Shown: one piece after another, positions 31,568 to 39,147 of the stretch
Layout: each line of letters begins with the position of its first letter
Numbering within the stretch: the first letter of the stretch is position 1
Assembly: GCA_964344725.1 (NCBI GenBank)
Contig: CAYFOI010000001.1
Span: 62,001 to 126,000, forward strand
Direction of reading: 5' to 3'
From: CG2-30-44-17 sp964344725
Lineage (GTDB): Bacteria; Patescibacteriota; Gracilibacteria; UBA1369; UBA12470
Length of the DNA stretch: 64,000 nucleotides
The notes under the pieces: model-generated
The model's input: the letters and a program-made list of their open reading frames with translations, nothing else
Databases searched by the model: none
What the model was told of the DNA's origin: nothing
Translations under genes and position numbers: made by a program

Positions 31568-33409
31568 ATGAACCACCAGAAATTCTACAAACTTAGATGC
31601 GTACAATGTAAGAAAGAAACTGCCGAAGAAAAAACAGCGACGGTTTGCCCAAGTTGCGGAGGTGCTTTGGATGTGGAATACGATTACGAGTACATCAAAT
31701 CAAAGATGAATTTCTATTCGCTTAGGAACGCTCCGATATCGGCTAGGAAGTATCTTGGGTTTTATCCTCTGAACAACCTGAATCTGCTGGTTACGCTGAG
31801 TGAGGGCGGAACTCCCCTGAGAAACGCCCACAAACTCGGCAAGAAACTAGGACTGAAAAATCTGTATATAAAAAATGAAGGCGCCAACCCCACGGGCGTC
31901 TTCAAAGATAGAGGGTCACTTGTAGAGCTTACAAAAGCTCGTGAACTTGGCGCAAAAGCTGTTTGCTGTGCATCAACAGGTAATATGGCAGCATCTGTTT
32001 CCGCTTATGCTGCAGCCTCAAATATGCCATGCTATGTGTTGGTGCCAGAAGGAACGCCAATTGGCAAGTTGGCTCAGAGTCTGATTTACGGAGCTCGTAT
32101 CCTCCAAATCCGTGGAACTTATGCAGACTGTTGTAGGCTTTGTGAGGAGATGGCGAAAAAGCACAACTTCTATCTTGCTGGAGACTATGTTTTCCGCGCA
32201 GAGGGACAGAAGTCTTGTGCTTATGAAATAATTGAACAGCTTTTTTGGAAAGTACCTGATGCGGTAATTGTGCCGATGGGTTGTGGTACAAACATTTCGG
32301 CTATTTGGAAAGGATTTAAAGATCTAAAAGCACTCGGCTTTATAAGAAAAATGCCAAAAATGATAGGTGTACAACCTGAAAAAGTACCAACCATCGTTGA
32401 TGCTTTTAGAAATAATAAAAAGAGATATACGAGAGTCGACAAACCATCTTCAGTAGCATCGGCGGTTGGAATTGGAGAACCGCTCGATGACATAAAAGCA
32501 TTACGCACACTGCGCGAATCGGACGGCTGGGCAGAATCAGCAGAAGAAATGGAAATATTACAGGCAGAAAAAGACATGGCCCACGAAGAGTCGATATTCG
32601 TCGAGCCAAGTGCAGCTTTGCCAGTCGCTTGTTTGAAAAAACTCCTCAAAAAGAAAGTAATTAAGGAAAATGACGTTGTCGTATGTATTGCAACAGGCTT
32701 AGGACTGAAAGATCCGAAGTCAGCAACAGCAATTATGCCGGATCCACCGGTTTTAGAGCCGACAAATGATGACATAGACAGATATCTAAAACACAAAATC
32801 TACGAAATTCGTGCAGCCTCAGTCGCAGGACGTGAAAATATGCTTTGGACAAAGATCCCAACCAAAGAACAACTCAAGAAAATCGTAAAAAAAGAGTTCA
32901 ATTTGACCCTGTCCAAAGGACATTTAGAAGAAGCTATCAGGCAAGTTAAGCTTTTCCACGAAAAAACAGAAAAAATGCGCCAAGCAGACTTGCAGTACAT
33001 TGTTGAAAACGTCCTTAAGAACTTCACCGACAAGAAAAAAGTCCTAGAAGTTAAAGATTACAAACTTGACGTAACTCGCCACGAAAAACCACGTGCAGAA
33101 GTAGAAGTCCTATACTTCGGCGAAACAATCCGTGTCGCAGCAAAAGGTGCGGGTCCAGTCGACGCTATAATCAAAGCTGCCCGCAAAGCCATAGAAGGGA
33201 AGGATAAGCTAGAATGCTGGCTCACATCTTACAATGTAGAGATAAGCACCCAAGGTACAGACGCCGTCGTAGAAGTTCAAATGGGTGTGAAATCAAAAGA
33301 TGGAACAGAAGTCCTAGTCTCAGCAACATCACCTGATATAATCGTGGCATCAATTGATTGCTTCGAAAAAGGTTACAATAATTTATTCTATAAATCGAAT
33401 GGCAAATGA
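31568..33409 (+). CDS. thrC: Threonine-synthase-type PLP enzyme fused to a LeuA regulatory domain
   Basis: Residues 8-35 form a zinc ribbon (CVQC and CPSC). Residues 50-390 are a fold-type II PLP domain with NPTGVFKDRG (PLP Lys about 113), STGNMAASVSAYAA and the phosphate-binding VPMGCGTNIS. This is the arrangement of zinc-ribbon threonine synthases. Residues of about 400-613 are foreign to that family. ADLQYIVENVLKNF resembles the LeuA linker, and YKLDVTRHEK, AKGAGPVDAIIKAARKAI, SYNVEISTQGTDAVVEVQ and SPDIIVASIDCFEKG match the Leu/Ile-binding R domain of 2-isopropylmalate or citramalate synthase. At 613 residues it is far longer than usual. Feedback by Leu or Ile is a natural inference. Threonine dehydratase activity is an alternative, since no ilvA is seen in the window. 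It ends in the ATGA overlap with ilvD. Confidence 0.88.
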   Translation: MNHQKFYKLRCVQCKKETAEEKTATVCPSCGGALDVEYDYEYIKSKMNFYSLRNAPISARKYLGFYPLNNLNLLVTLSEGGTPLRNAHKLGKKLGLKNLYIKNEGANPTGVFKDRGSLVELTKARELGAKAVCCASTGNMAASVSAYAAASNMPCYVLVPEGTPIGKLAQSLIYGARILQIRGTYADCCRLCEEMAKKHNFYLAGDYVFRAEGQKSCAYEIIEQLFWKVPDAVIVPMGCGTNISAIWKGFKDLKALGFIRKMPKMIGVQPEKVPTIVDAFRNNKKRYTRVDKPSSVASAVGIGEPLDDIKALRTLRESDGWAESAEEMEILQAEKDMAHEESIFVEPSAALPVACLKKLLKKKVIKENDVVVCIATGLGLKDPKSATAIMPDPPVLEPTNDDIDRYLKHKIYEIRAASVAGRENMLWTKIPTKEQLKKIVKKEFNLTLSKGHLEEAIRQVKLFHEKTEKMRQADLQYIVENVLKNFTDKKKVLEVKDYKLDVTRHEKPRAEVEVLYFGETIRVAAKGAGPVDAIIKAARKAIEGKDKLECWLTSYNVEISTQGTDAVVEVQMGVKSKDGTEVLVSATSPDIIVASIDCFEKGYNNLFYKSNGK

Positions 33410-35100
33410 AATCTGATAATTTTAGTGAACAACAGCTGGGAGGGGGAGCTCGTGAGGGGGAACCTAAGGTGCCCACTCACGAATTAAGATCTGATATTTT
33501 AAAAAAAGACGTTGCAACAATCCCACACCGCGCGCTCTTGCGAGCATGCGGCGTTACAGAGGATGACTTCAAAAAACCTTTCATCGGAGTCGCAAACTCA
33601 TATAACGACGTAGTGCCAGGACACATACATCTGAACGAATTAACAGAGGAAGTTAAGCGCGGAATCCGCGATGCTGGAGGCGTCCCATTTGCTTGGGGAG
33701 TGCCTGGAGTTTGTGACGGGATAGCGATGTATGCGGAAATGCGTTTATCTCTTCCATCTCGAGAACATATTGCTGACAACATCGAGATCATGATGCTTTC
33801 TCATTCGTTTGATGGATGGGTCGGAGTCACTAATTGCGACAAAATTACGCCAGGAATGCTCATGGCAGCAGGTCGTTTAGACTTGCCAGCAATGCTGATA
33901 ACAGGCGGCCCTATGAAAAGAGCGGAAAGTGATGGTGAAAAAGTTCATCCAATCCAAGGATTCGGATACGCAGGACAAGTTAAAGCCGGCAAAATGAGCC
34001 TCGAAGAAGCTGAAAAGAAACTCCAAATCTGCTCAAAATGTGGAGCCGGCTCTTGCGTTGGTCTATACACAGCAAACACAATGGCTTGTGTGACCGAAAC
34101 ACTCGGTATGTCCGTCACGAAATGTGCAACGACATGGGCTCTTTCAGAAGAAAAAAAGAATCAGGCTTACGAAACAGGTCGTCGCATAGTTGAGTTGGTA
34201 CAGCAAGACATGAAACCGTCTCAAATTATGACGAAAGAATCTTTTGAAAACGCAGTCAGGGTAGATATGACAATGGGAGGATCCACAAACGCAGTTCTTC
34301 ATATCCCAGCGATCGCAAAAGAACTCGGTATCGAGATTGGCAACGACGATTTCGATAGGATAGCTCGTGAAACCCCGAACATCTGCAAGCTTATTCCGGC
34401 CTCGGACAAATATGAAATGATCGATCTTGATAGGGCAGGCGGAATCCCCGCAGTTTTGAGTCGGATAAAAGATATGATTAATGATGGACAGACTGTGAAC
34501 GGACGAACCATTATGGAAATCGCATCTTCAGCTGAAATTCTAGACGATGATGTTGTGAGACCACTAGACAATCCTTACTTCGAACAAGGTGGAATAGCCG
34601 TTTTGAAAGGCAACATCGCGGAAGGATCTGTAATCAAACAAACAGCAGTCGTAGAAGACATGATGGAGCACTCAGGTCCGGCAAAAGTTTTCACTTCAGA
34701 AGAAGATTTACTTGTAGCAATTGAGAAGAAAGAGATCGAAGAAGGCGACGTAGTTGTAATGCAATATATGGGACCGGCTGGAGCACCTGGAATGCCGGAA
34801 ATGCTTACTCCGACAGACGCGATCAAAGGCGCAGGTTACAAAAAAGTCGCACTAATAACAGATGGCAGATTTTCAGGAGGAACCGTAGGTCCATGCATAG
34901 CTCATATCGAACCAGAAGCATTTAACGGTGGACCAATTGCAGCAATCCGAGATGGTGACATCATAGAAATCAGCGTCCCAAATCGTACACTCAATGTGAA
35001 ACTCTCAGACGAAGAAATCGCAGAACGTCTCAAAACCGCACAAGCACCAGAAAGAAAAATGACATCAGTCCTTGAAAGATATCGTGACATGTATTCATAA
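33406..35100 (+). CDS. ilvD: Dihydroxy-acid dehydratase with in-frame palindromic insert
   Basis: The 564-residue enzyme has NCDKITPGM, KCGAGSCVGLYTANTM (cluster Cys), TMGGSTNAVLH, YMGPAGAPGMPEML and DGRFSGGTVGPCIAH, as expected for IlvD. It dehydrates dihydroxy acids to the 2-keto acids of valine and isoleucine. The normal N-terminus (LRSDILKKDVATIPHRALL) is preceded by MKSDNFSEQQLGGGAREGEP and a few more residues. This extra 26-residue segment comes from a palindromic element flanked by an 8-bp direct repeat (ATCTGATA). It starts within the thrC stop (ATGA) and ends in TAATG shared with ilvB. Confidence 0.96.
   Translation: MKSDNFSEQQLGGGAREGEPKVPTHELRSDILKKDVATIPHRALLRACGVTEDDFKKPFIGVANSYNDVVPGHIHLNELTEEVKRGIRDAGGVPFAWGVPGVCDGIAMYAEMRLSLPSREHIADNIEIMMLSHSFDGWVGVTNCDKITPGMLMAAGRLDLPAMLITGGPMKRAESDGEKVHPIQGFGYAGQVKAGKMSLEEAEKKLQICSKCGAGSCVGLYTANTMACVTETLGMSVTKCATTWALSEEKKNQAYETGRRIVELVQQDMKPSQIMTKESFENAVRVDMTMGGSTNAVLHIPAIAKELGIEIGNDDFDRIARETPNICKLIPASDKYEMIDLDRAGGIPAVLSRIKDMINDGQTVNGRTIMEIASSAEILDDDVVRPLDNPYFEQGGIAVLKGNIAEGSVIKQTAVVEDMMEHSGPAKVFTSEEDLLVAIEKKEIEEGDVVVMQYMGPAGAPGMPEMLTPTDAIKGAGYKKVALITDGRFSGGTVGPCIAHIEPEAFNGGPIAAIRDGDIIEISVPNRTLNVKLSDEEIAERLKTAQAPERKMTSVLERYRDMYS
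33411..33496 (+). repeat. Palindromic in-frame element in ilvD with flanking direct repeats
   Basis: Bases 33415-33482 match 35208-35275 in ilvB at 62 of 68 positions. The core 33450-33482 is a 33-bp palindrome (14 of 16 possible pairs; centre 33466). ATCTGATA at 33411-33418 and 33489-33496 flanks it exactly 78 bp (26 codons) apart, as a target duplication would. Confidence 0.8.
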
Positions 35101-36944
35101 TGACAAAGAATATTAAAAAAGGTGAATTAAAATTATACGAGCGCACGTCGAAACAAAAGAGACGGGTCTCGTGGGTCCCGGCTCGCCTTGTTTCTAAGTT
35201 TAGTGAGGATGATTTTAATGAACAACAGCTGGGAGGGGGAGCCCGCGAGGGGGAACCTAAGGTACCCACTCGCGACAACTTAACAGGGTCGGATATAATA
35301 ATGAAAAGCCTTATTAAAGAGGGAACAAAAGTCATATTCGGATATCCAGGAGGCGCGCTGATCCCAATTTATGATGCAATGACCAACTATCCAGAGCTCA
35401 GGCATATCCTTGTAAGACACGAACAAGGCGCAGCTCTCGCCGCAGACGGATACGCTAGATCAACCGGCGAAGTTGGGGTTTGCCTAGGGACGTCAGGTCC
35501 AGGCGCAACCAACCTAGTCACGGGTATTGCAAACGCATACATGGACTCGGTCCCAATGGTTGCGATAACAGGACAGGTTAACAAAGGAATGCTAGGTAGC
35601 GACGCTTTCCAAGAAGTCGATATTACAGGAATTACGCTCCCGATTACGAAACACAATTATCTTGTCGACAATACAGAGGATCTCCCGATGATTATTAAGG
35701 AAGCTTTTTATATAGCAAAAAGCGGTCGCCCGGGTCCTGTGCATATCGATATTCCAGTCGATCTTTGTAAAAAATCTTTAGACAGCTTTGAATATCCAGA
35801 AAAAATAGAAATCCCAGGCTTCGAAATCCCAGGTAAAGCGGACGAAGAAGCTGTGAAGAGAGCGGTAGAACTGATCCAAGAGTCAAAAAAACCGGTAATA
35901 ATCTGTGGACATGGAGTTCCGATTTCAGGAGCATCCAAAGAGCTCACAGAACTTGCAGAAAGAAGCCACATTCCAGTAGTTCACACAATCCTCGGCAAAG
36001 GATCTTTCCCAGAAAGCAGTCCATTGTCATTCGGAATGCTAGGAATGCATGGTATGGCTTATGCGAACTTCGCAGTTCATCACTCAGACTTAATAATCAA
36101 TGTCGGATCACGTTTTGACGATAGAATTACAGGCAGCTTAGACGCTTTCGCAAAAGGAGCGAAGGTGATTCATGTCGATATCGACGCATCCGAGATCAAC
36201 AAAAACGTTCCAGCATACTTGCCAGTAGTCGGTGACGCAAAAAAAGTCCTCAAGCAAATTCTCGAAATCCTGCCACACAAAAAACACCCAGATTGGCTTG
36301 ATGAAATCGACGGATGGACTAAGAATTACCCACTCGCAGGCAAGGAAACAGAGATGCTCACAGTTCCAAAAGTCCTTGTAAAACTGCACGAAGCAACAAA
36401 GGGTGATGCTCTTATAGTAACAGATGTAGGACAGCACCAAATGTGGTCAGCCCAATACTATCCCCAAGACAAACCAAATAAATTCCACACATCAGGAGGT
36501 CTTGGCGCAATGGGATACGGACTCCCTGCAGCAATTGGAGCCCGTGTCGCAGATCCTGACGAAGAAATTTGGCTAATCAGCGGCGATGGAAGCTTCCAAA
36601 TGAACATTCAGGAGCTTATGACAATTGTTCAGGAAAACATCGATATAAAGATCGCAATAATGAACAATGGATTCCTTGGCATGGTCCGCCAATGGCAAGA
36701 AATGTTTTACGACAAAAACTACTCAGGCACACCGATAACAAGTCCAGATTACCAACTAATCGCAGAAGGCTACGGACTAAAACACTTAAGAGCTCGCACG
36801 GAGCAGGAGGCAGAAGACGTTATAAAAGCGGCTCGCGATCTCAAAGGTACGGTAATATGCGAATTTATAATAGAGCCAGAAGACAACGTATTTCCAATGG
36901 TCGCACCAGGCAAAGGACTAAAAGACACGTTGATTGGGAAATAG
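35100..36944 (+). CDS. ilvB: Acetolactate synthase large subunit with repeat-derived N-terminal extension
   Basis: The 614-residue ThDP enzyme has VIFGYPGGALIPIYDAM (catalytic Glu in RHEQGAALAADGYAR), TSGPGATNLVTGIANAYMDS, GLGAMGYGLPAAIGARV and the ThDP motif SGDGSFQMNIQELMTI...NNGFLGMVRQW. It makes acetolactate or acetohydroxybutyrate with IlvN. The first 62 residues precede the usual start at LTGSDIIMKSL. They hold a basic stretch (YERTSKQKRRVSWVPARLVS) over a hairpin (35150-35194) and the same FNEQQLGGGAREGEPKVPT peptide as in IlvD. No in-frame ATG, GTG or TTG after 35100 precedes the conserved part, so the extension must be translated. Confidence 0.96.
   Translation: MTKNIKKGELKLYERTSKQKRRVSWVPARLVSKFSEDDFNEQQLGGGAREGEPKVPTRDNLTGSDIIMKSLIKEGTKVIFGYPGGALIPIYDAMTNYPELRHILVRHEQGAALAADGYARSTGEVGVCLGTSGPGATNLVTGIANAYMDSVPMVAITGQVNKGMLGSDAFQEVDITGITLPITKHNYLVDNTEDLPMIIKEAFYIAKSGRPGPVHIDIPVDLCKKSLDSFEYPEKIEIPGFEIPGKADEEAVKRAVELIQESKKPVIICGHGVPISGASKELTELAERSHIPVVHTILGKGSFPESSPLSFGMLGMHGMAYANFAVHHSDLIINVGSRFDDRITGSLDAFAKGAKVIHVDIDASEINKNVPAYLPVVGDAKKVLKQILEILPHKKHPDWLDEIDGWTKNYPLAGKETEMLTVPKVLVKLHEATKGDALIVTDVGQHQMWSAQYYPQDKPNKFHTSGGLGAMGYGLPAAIGARVADPDEEIWLISGDGSFQMNIQELMTIVQENIDIKIAIMNNGFLGMVRQWQEMFYDKNYSGTPITSPDYQLIAEGYGLKHLRARTEQEAEDVIKAARDLKGTVICEFIIEPEDNVFPMVAPGKGLKDTLIGK
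35150..35194 (+). repeat. Second hairpin in the ilvB N-terminal extension
   Basis: GAAACAA (35150-35156) pairs with TTGTTTC (35188-35194). Inside, an imperfect stem joins 35059-independent bases 35159-35166 with 35177-35184 (GAGACGGG with CCCGGCTC, one mismatch). It lies 14 bp before the 68-bp element. Confidence 0.5.
35208..35275 (+). repeat. Palindromic in-frame element in ilvB
   Basis: This is the second copy of the ilvD element. Its palindrome is centred on 35259. The pair T33453-A33479 in ilvD is C35246-G35272 here, a compensatory change. The outermost ilvD pair is lost here. Three of the six differences are synonymous in the enzyme frame. Confidence 0.8.
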
Positions 36945-37014
36945 TCAGTAGAAACTAACTTGCGCAAAGCGCTCCACTACTAAAATCCTCTAATCCTACA
37001 ACCCTACAATCCTC
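36945..37014. repeat. GCGC hairpin flanked by CTACTA/AATCCTAC words
   Basis: Between ilvB and ilvN lie TAGTCAGTAG, the hairpin GCGCAAAGCGC and then CCACTACTAAAATCC and related words. The plan matches 47650-47751 and 52390-52469 in shorter form. Confidence 0.5.
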
Positions 37015-37015
37015 C

Positions 37016-37483
37016 ATGAAAGCAGTCATCCAAATAATCTCAGAAGATCGTCCAGGCGTGCTCAATCGTGTCACAGCGCTACTACGTCGCAAACGCTTCA
37101 ATATAATCGGAATCACAGCAGGACCTGTCCTCAGGCCGAACACATCCCGGTTTGCAATAACGCTTGATGACACAGAAGAACGCATAGCAACGATCATGAA
37201 GCAAATCTACAAACTTGTAGAAGTAATAAGCGTAAAAAACATGGTTGCTGAGGGAGCTATAATGCGCGAAATGCTACTTGCTGAATTTGAAAAAATGTAC
37301 GAAATGCCCGAAGATATGAAAGAGTTCAAAGCAGAAATAATAGGTGAGGACGAGGGCCGTACACTCGTAGAAGTAGTAGGATCTCCAGAAGAAATAGATA
37401 AATTTATAAATAAATTCCGCGACAAAGGCATGAACAGAATCGCACGAAGCGGAATCACATCACTTAAATCACTAAAAACATGA
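37016..37483 (+). CDS. ilvN: Acetolactate synthase small subunit
   Basis: The 155-residue regulatory subunit has an N-terminal ACT domain (VIQIISEDRPGVLNRVTALL, RFNIIGITAGP) and the C-terminal IlvN domain with EVVGSPEEIDKFINKF and IARSGITSLKS. It binds valine for feedback inhibition in most bacteria. Length is normal for the short bacterial type. The stop overlaps the ridA start (ATGA). Confidence 0.96.
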   Translation: MKAVIQIISEDRPGVLNRVTALLRRKRFNIIGITAGPVLRPNTSRFAITLDDTEERIATIMKQIYKLVEVISVKNMVAEGAIMREMLLAEFEKMYEMPEDMKEFKAEIIGEDEGRTLVEVVGSPEEIDKFINKFRDKGMNRIARSGITSLKSLKT

Positions 37484-37857
37484 AAGAAATCGTATCAACA
37501 GACCAGGCTCCAGCAGCAGTAGGACCGTACTCACAGGCTACAAAGGCAAACGGATTCGTATTTTGCTCAGGACAAATCCCTTACACGCCTGCGGGAGAAC
37601 TTGTAAGTGAAGATGTGGCCGAACAAGCGAGCCAATGTATGAAGAATGTAAAAGCTGTCCTCGAAGCTGCAGGATCAAGCCTCGACAGGATCATGAAAAC
37701 AACAATCTTCCTTAAAGATATGGGAGATTTCAAAACAGTTAACGAAATATACGCATCTTTCTTCGAGTCGGACCCGCCAGCAAGAGCAACGGTAGAGGTT
37801 GCAAGGCTTCCATTAGATGTTAAGGTAGAGATTGACGCAGTTGCACTAACAAACTAG
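37480..37857 (+). CDS. ridA: RidA-family reactive imine deaminase
   Basis: The 125-residue protein shows the whole RidA pattern: DQAPAAVGPYSQATKANGFV, FCSGQIPYTPAGELV, FLKDMGDFKTVNEIYASFF and the C-terminal PPARATVEVARLPLDVKVEI with the substrate-binding Arg. RidA hydrolyses imines released by threonine/serine dehydratases and other PLP enzymes. Its place inside the ilv operon suggests that the PLP enzyme encoded by thrC, or an unseen IlvA, makes such imines. Confidence 0.95.
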   Translation: MKEIVSTDQAPAAVGPYSQATKANGFVFCSGQIPYTPAGELVSEDVAEQASQCMKNVKAVLEAAGSSLDRIMKTTIFLKDMGDFKTVNEIYASFFESDPPARATVEVARLPLDVKVEIDAVALTN

Positions 37858-37862
37858 AAAAC

Positions 37863-37895
37863 TAATTCTAGAATTCTAAAACTCTAAAATTCTAA
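37863..37895. repeat. TCTAGAATTC-type tract, copy 5
   Basis: CTAATTCTAGAATTCTAAAA and following CTCTAAAATTCTAA fill the short gap between ridA and ilvC. Confidence 0.6.
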
Positions 37896-37907
37896 CCCAT
37901 ATACACT

Positions 37908-38951
37908 ATGCAAATGGATTTCGGTGGCACAGTCGAAGATGTCATCACAAAACAAGAATTCTCAATGGACAAAGCTAGAGAAACCATGAAAGATGAAACT
38001 CTAGCAATAATCGGCTACGGCGTTCAAGGTCCTGGCCAAGCTCTCAACCTCCGTGACAATGGATTCAACGTAATCATTGGACAACGCGAAGGAGGGAGGT
38101 CTTGGGACAAAGCTGTTGAGGACGGTTGGGTGCCAGGAGAAACACTCTTTCCAATAGAAGAAGCTTGTAAACAAGGAACAGTGATCTTTGATCTACTTTC
38201 AGACGCAGGACAAAAAGAAGTTTGGCCACGCATGAAGCCTCATCTTACAGAGGGGAAGACACTTTATTTTTCACACGGATTTTCAGTAGTTTACAAAGAC
38301 CAAACCGGCGTAGAACCACCGGAAAACATCGATGTCATTCTCGTAGCGCCAAAAGGCCCAGGAGCATACCTAAGAAAACTCTTCCTAGAGGGGAAAGGTG
38401 TTAACTCAAGTTATGCTATTCACCAAGACTACTCAGGCAAAGCTCGCGAAAAAGCGCTAGCAATAGGCATCGGGGTAGGCTCTGGGTTCCTATTCGAAAC
38501 AACTTTCGAAAAAGAAGTATGGAGCGACCTAACAGGAGAAAGAGGAGTGCTAATGGGAGCGCTATGCGGAGTTATGGAAGCTCAATACAACGAACTACGC
38601 AAACGCGGACATAGCCCAAGCGAAGCTTTCAACGAGACCGTAGAAGAAGCAACACGTAGCCTTATCCCGCTCATCAACGAGAAAGGCATGGACTGGATGT
38701 TCGCCAACTGCTCAACAACAGCTCAAAGAGGCGCACTAGACTGGCGCCATGAATTTCGCAAGGCAACGGAGCCTGTATTTGAACGTCTATACGATAGCGT
38801 CAAAAGTGGCGAAGAAACTCGCATAGTTCTCGAAGCAAACAGCGCCGCAGACTATCGCGAAAAACTCGAAGCCGAGCTAAAAGAAATGCGCGAATCAGAA
38901 ATGTGGCAGGCGGGTGAGACAACACGAAAATTGCGTCCAGAGAACAACTAA
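37908..38951 (+). CDS. ilvC: Ketol-acid reductoisomerase
   Basis: The 347-residue protein has the Rossmann motif IIGYGVQGPGQALNLRDNGF with the family's GQREGG phosphate loop. It also has LVAPKGPGAYLRKLF, the metal-binding ETTFEKEVWSDLTGERGVLMGA region (seen as EKEVWSDLTGERG) and EATRSLIPLINEKGMDWMF. It converts acetolactate to dihydroxy-isovalerate using NAD(P)H. With IlvB, IlvN and IlvD it completes the shared Val/Ile core apart from the final transaminase, which is not in the window. Confidence 0.96.
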   Translation: MQMDFGGTVEDVITKQEFSMDKARETMKDETLAIIGYGVQGPGQALNLRDNGFNVIIGQREGGRSWDKAVEDGWVPGETLFPIEEACKQGTVIFDLLSDAGQKEVWPRMKPHLTEGKTLYFSHGFSVVYKDQTGVEPPENIDVILVAPKGPGAYLRKLFLEGKGVNSSYAIHQDYSGKAREKALAIGIGVGSGFLFETTFEKEVWSDLTGERGVLMGALCGVMEAQYNELRKRGHSPSEAFNETVEEATRSLIPLINEKGMDWMFANCSTTAQRGALDWRHEFRKATEPVFERLYDSVKSGEETRIVLEANSAADYREKLEAELKEMRESEMWQAGETTRKLRPENN

Positions 38952-38982
38952 GATTGCATCGTAAAAGCTGATAAGCGATAAT

Positions 38983-39016
38983 AACTTTCGAACGGACCAT
39001 GTCGGGCCGAAAGTTT
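38983..39016 (+). terminator. Probable terminator after ilvC
   Basis: AACTTTCG and CGAAAGTT form an 8-bp stem around an 18-nt loop, followed by a short T-run (TTTTG). It is the first of four consecutive hairpins in the gap to the antiporter gene. Confidence 0.5.
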
Positions 39017-39027
39017 TGTCAGCCAGC

Positions 39028-39104
39028 AGGCCGCGCCGAAGGCGCACAGGCCACAACGCTCGCAAGAGCGCAGTATATAAAAGTTTCGCCGTAAGGCGAA
39101 ACAC
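39028..39104. repeat. REP-like hairpin copy 3 followed by two more hairpins
   Basis: AGGCCGCGCCGAAGGCGCAC with AGGCC (39028-39052) is the best-formed copy of the family. It is followed by CGCTCgcaaGAGCG (39057-39070) and GTTTCGCCgtaaGGCGAAAC (39085-39104), then a TACTAC tract up to the next start codon. Confidence 0.7.
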
Positions 39105-39147
39105 AAATTACTATGTACTACCACTACTAACTACACACTACACAAAA

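Noticed and set aside
33450..33482. The ilvD palindrome as an intrinsic terminator
   Set aside because: It is inside a reading frame, has no T-run, and would stop expression of the essential downstream genes.
35216..35283. Second small frame (MNNSWEGEP...) inside the ilvB palindromic element as a leader peptide
   Set aside because: It is also present with a GTG in the ilvD copy, but three of the six differences are synonymous in the enzyme frame and none clearly favours this frame; it has no Leu/Ile/Val run.
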